From the NCBI RefSeq assembly GCF_003584565.2, contig NZ_CP031010.1, positions 4,464,001 to 4,528,000 on the forward strand: a stretch of DNA of 64,000 nt. The letters are read 5' to 3'. Position 1 is the first letter of the stretch, and each line of letters begins with the position of its first letter. The notes below the pieces were generated by a model, which was given only the letters and a program-made list of their open reading frames with translations, was not told where the DNA came from and made no database searches. The DNA comes from Alteromonas sp. RKMC-009. Lineage in GTDB: Bacteria > Pseudomonadota > Gammaproteobacteria > Enterobacterales > Alteromonadaceae. A program made the translations under genes and the position numbers. Below are positions 62,756 to 64,000 of this stretch, piece by piece.

Positions 62756-64000
62756 TCAGTTTTTCCAGTTAGCGGGAAGGTCCAGCTTACCCTCACCTAT
62801 CATCACGTTAACCTTCTGCTCAAAGCGGTTGAGATATTGTTTCGTCACCGGCTTTGTGGCCAGCGCAGTGGCATACTGCCTGTAGTAACGCACCACATCC
62901 CCGGCTGAGGCCTGCCTTAAAGAAGGCACATCAAGGGTTTCGCATTTAAGGCGTTCAGCAAGAAAATCTGCCAGCGCATCCGCATCAAGAAATGACAACG
63001 CACTGCCGTGAGCGGCACTGTTTTGCTTTGGCGGCACATACAAAGACTGCAATTCAACCAGATCACCAAAAAAGGCCACATCCTGACAGCGTGCAGTTAA
63101 TAACGGCCGGAACAGCACATCAGTCTGATTGCGCCGTTGCAGAACAGTAATTTTTGCCTGGATTTCGCCCATCAGCTCGAGCACATGCAAAGCCGCCCCT
63201 TCGGCAAATACGATTTCTTCTGCGCTTTTGTAGTATTTCAGCTGAGTCACGATATCTGCGCTCTCAGGCTTAAAAACGGTGAAGCCCTGCCGCGCCATGA
63301 ACGCAGCAAGATAACCTTCTCCGGCAAATGCCCCTCTCATGAGGAATGATTCACGGCTGACGTATAGACGCTTTGGAAGAGAAGGATCCGCCGCCACCCC
63401 CGATGCTTTTTCACGAGCAGTTAAAAAAGACAAATATTCCGCTGAAACCGGCTCCCTTGCGCGGAAAAAACTCTGCTGAGGTGAGACCCACAGTGATTCC
63501 GTACGAATATTCTTACCGGGTAAGACGATATTTTTTTTACTTACTCCAAGATATTCGAGAATTTCGTAAAAACGGGGAGGCAACACCGCTTTTTTAATAA
63601 ATGACTTTTGTCTGAACCTTTGCGGCAGGAAGATAACCGGCATGTCACCGTAGCTTTGTCTTATCTGCTGTAGCGGTGCCAGACGATGAACCGACTCTGC
63701 CAGAAAATGCCCGAAGTTACTGAAAACCGGACCGCCGTAGAAGAACTCTCCCTTCTTAACCGCGTGTGTTTCAGGCTGAGCAGCTAAAAACTCCCCGTCA
63801 GTTACGTTTTGAGGAACAGGATCCTCAGAGCGGGCATTGGAACACCGGAACTGGGCGGCGAATTGAGGAACTTCCTGCGCAGAGCGGATACCGCCTTTGA
63901 CAATACCCGGATTAGATCCCGGGCCTTGTCTGATAATCTCTGCCCGTTTTACGCAGGCCAGCTTCCCTTTAACCGGTTTGATTCCGGCCAGGGCACTGCG
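62756..64000 (-). CDS. GT61 family glycosyltransferase (partial, runs off right edge)
   Basis: An open frame of 414 residues to the window edge with no stop. The frame reads on upstream of an internal ATG at 63643 to position 64000, so that ATG is not the true start. The DUF563/GT61 features are visible: GGPVFSNFGHFLAESVHRL (His near the start of the domain), LPKRLYVSRESF, then GFTVFKPESADIVTQLKYY and IVFAEGAALHVLEL (family G-A-A-L). GT61 enzymes transfer pentose or hexose residues to glycans. The N-terminus is missing. Confidence 0.8.
   Translation of the reverse strand, partial: RSALAGIKPVKGKLACVKRAEIIRQGPGSNPGIVKGGIRSAQEVPQFAAQFRCSNARSEDPVPQNVTDGEFLAAQPETHAVKKGEFFYGGPVFSNFGHFLAESVHRLAPLQQIRQSYGDMPVIFLPQRFRQKSFIKKAVLPPRFYEILEYLGVSKKNIVLPGKNIRTESLWVSPQQSFFRAREPVSAEYLSFLTAREKASGVAADPSLPKRLYVSRESFLMRGAFAGEGYLAAFMARQGFTVFKPESADIVTQLKYYKSAEEIVFAEGAALHVLELMGEIQAKITVLQRRNQTDVLFRPLLTARCQDVAFFGDLVELQSLYVPPKQNSAAHGSALSFLDADALADFLAERLKCETLDVPSLRQASAGDVVRYYRQYATALATKPVTKQYLNRFEQKVNVMIGEGKLDLPANWKN

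Overview
The window looks like chromosome of a marine gammaproteobacterium of the Alteromonas type (Alteromonadaceae). The basis is gene content and protein style: two TonB-dependent receptors, a Vibrio-like sodium/galactose symporter beside a GalR-controlled gal cluster, periplasmic peptidases, a YajR-type exporter, a bacteriophytochrome and a Fur-box siderophore reductase. No rRNA, tRNA, CRISPR array or prophage was seen. The taxonomic call is inferred from reading alone.

Layout. 1-11.2 kb: galactose utilisation: a TonB receptor, an IS110/IS1111-type insertion sequence, then sglT-galK-galT-galM on the minus strand, with a divergent GalR/GalS-type repressor. Several similar LacI-family operator-like boxes tie the receptor, galT, galM and galR into one probable regulon. 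11.4-22.6 kb: housekeeping and scattered genes (RDD membrane protein, SLC13-type transporter with TrkA_C domains, M28 peptidase, lipoprotein hydrolase, yajR, uvrA, DUF3299 protein, 2OG-Fe(II) oxygenase, thioesterase). 23-27 kb: a PaoABC-type periplasmic molybdenum aldehyde oxidoreductase. 27-27.6 kb: a chromosomal CcdAB toxin-antitoxin pair whose toxin has a changed C-terminus. 27.6-36.4 kb: a complete cytochrome bd set in the order cydA-B-X-D-C, followed by a zinc-type CDF exporter. A divergent sigma54 activator with a cysteine-rich PAS domain lies upstream, and a close match to a sigma54 promoter faces cydA. 36.3-39.8 kb: a TauE/SafE permease and a MarR-HlyD-DUF2955 efflux operon with twin SlyA-like operators. 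39.9-44.9 kb: an MMPL exporter / LolA-like / outer-membrane barrel / DUF2892 operon. 45-54 kb: signalling and stress genes (BdlA-like PAS chemoreceptor, Gfo/Idh/MocA oxidoreductase, glutaredoxin-MauE fusion, bacteriophytochrome hybrid kinase, BON protein). 54-64 kb: siderophore-interacting protein, small regulators, a TonB receptor with a strongly acidic insert, arfB, an S10 peptidase, and a GT61 glycosyltransferase running off the right edge.

The most interesting system is the cytochrome bd locus. The oxidase, its small subunit, its assembly exporter and possibly a metal exporter appear to be transcribed together. They are probably switched on by a dedicated sigma54 activator that senses a signal through a cysteine cluster. 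Other points worth checking are a perfect 12-copy hexamer repeat encoding an Asp-His tail in the CDF exporter, the IS sitting directly behind the gal operon terminator, a CcdB lacking the gyrase-poisoning Trp, and an orphan terminator that may end a small RNA.
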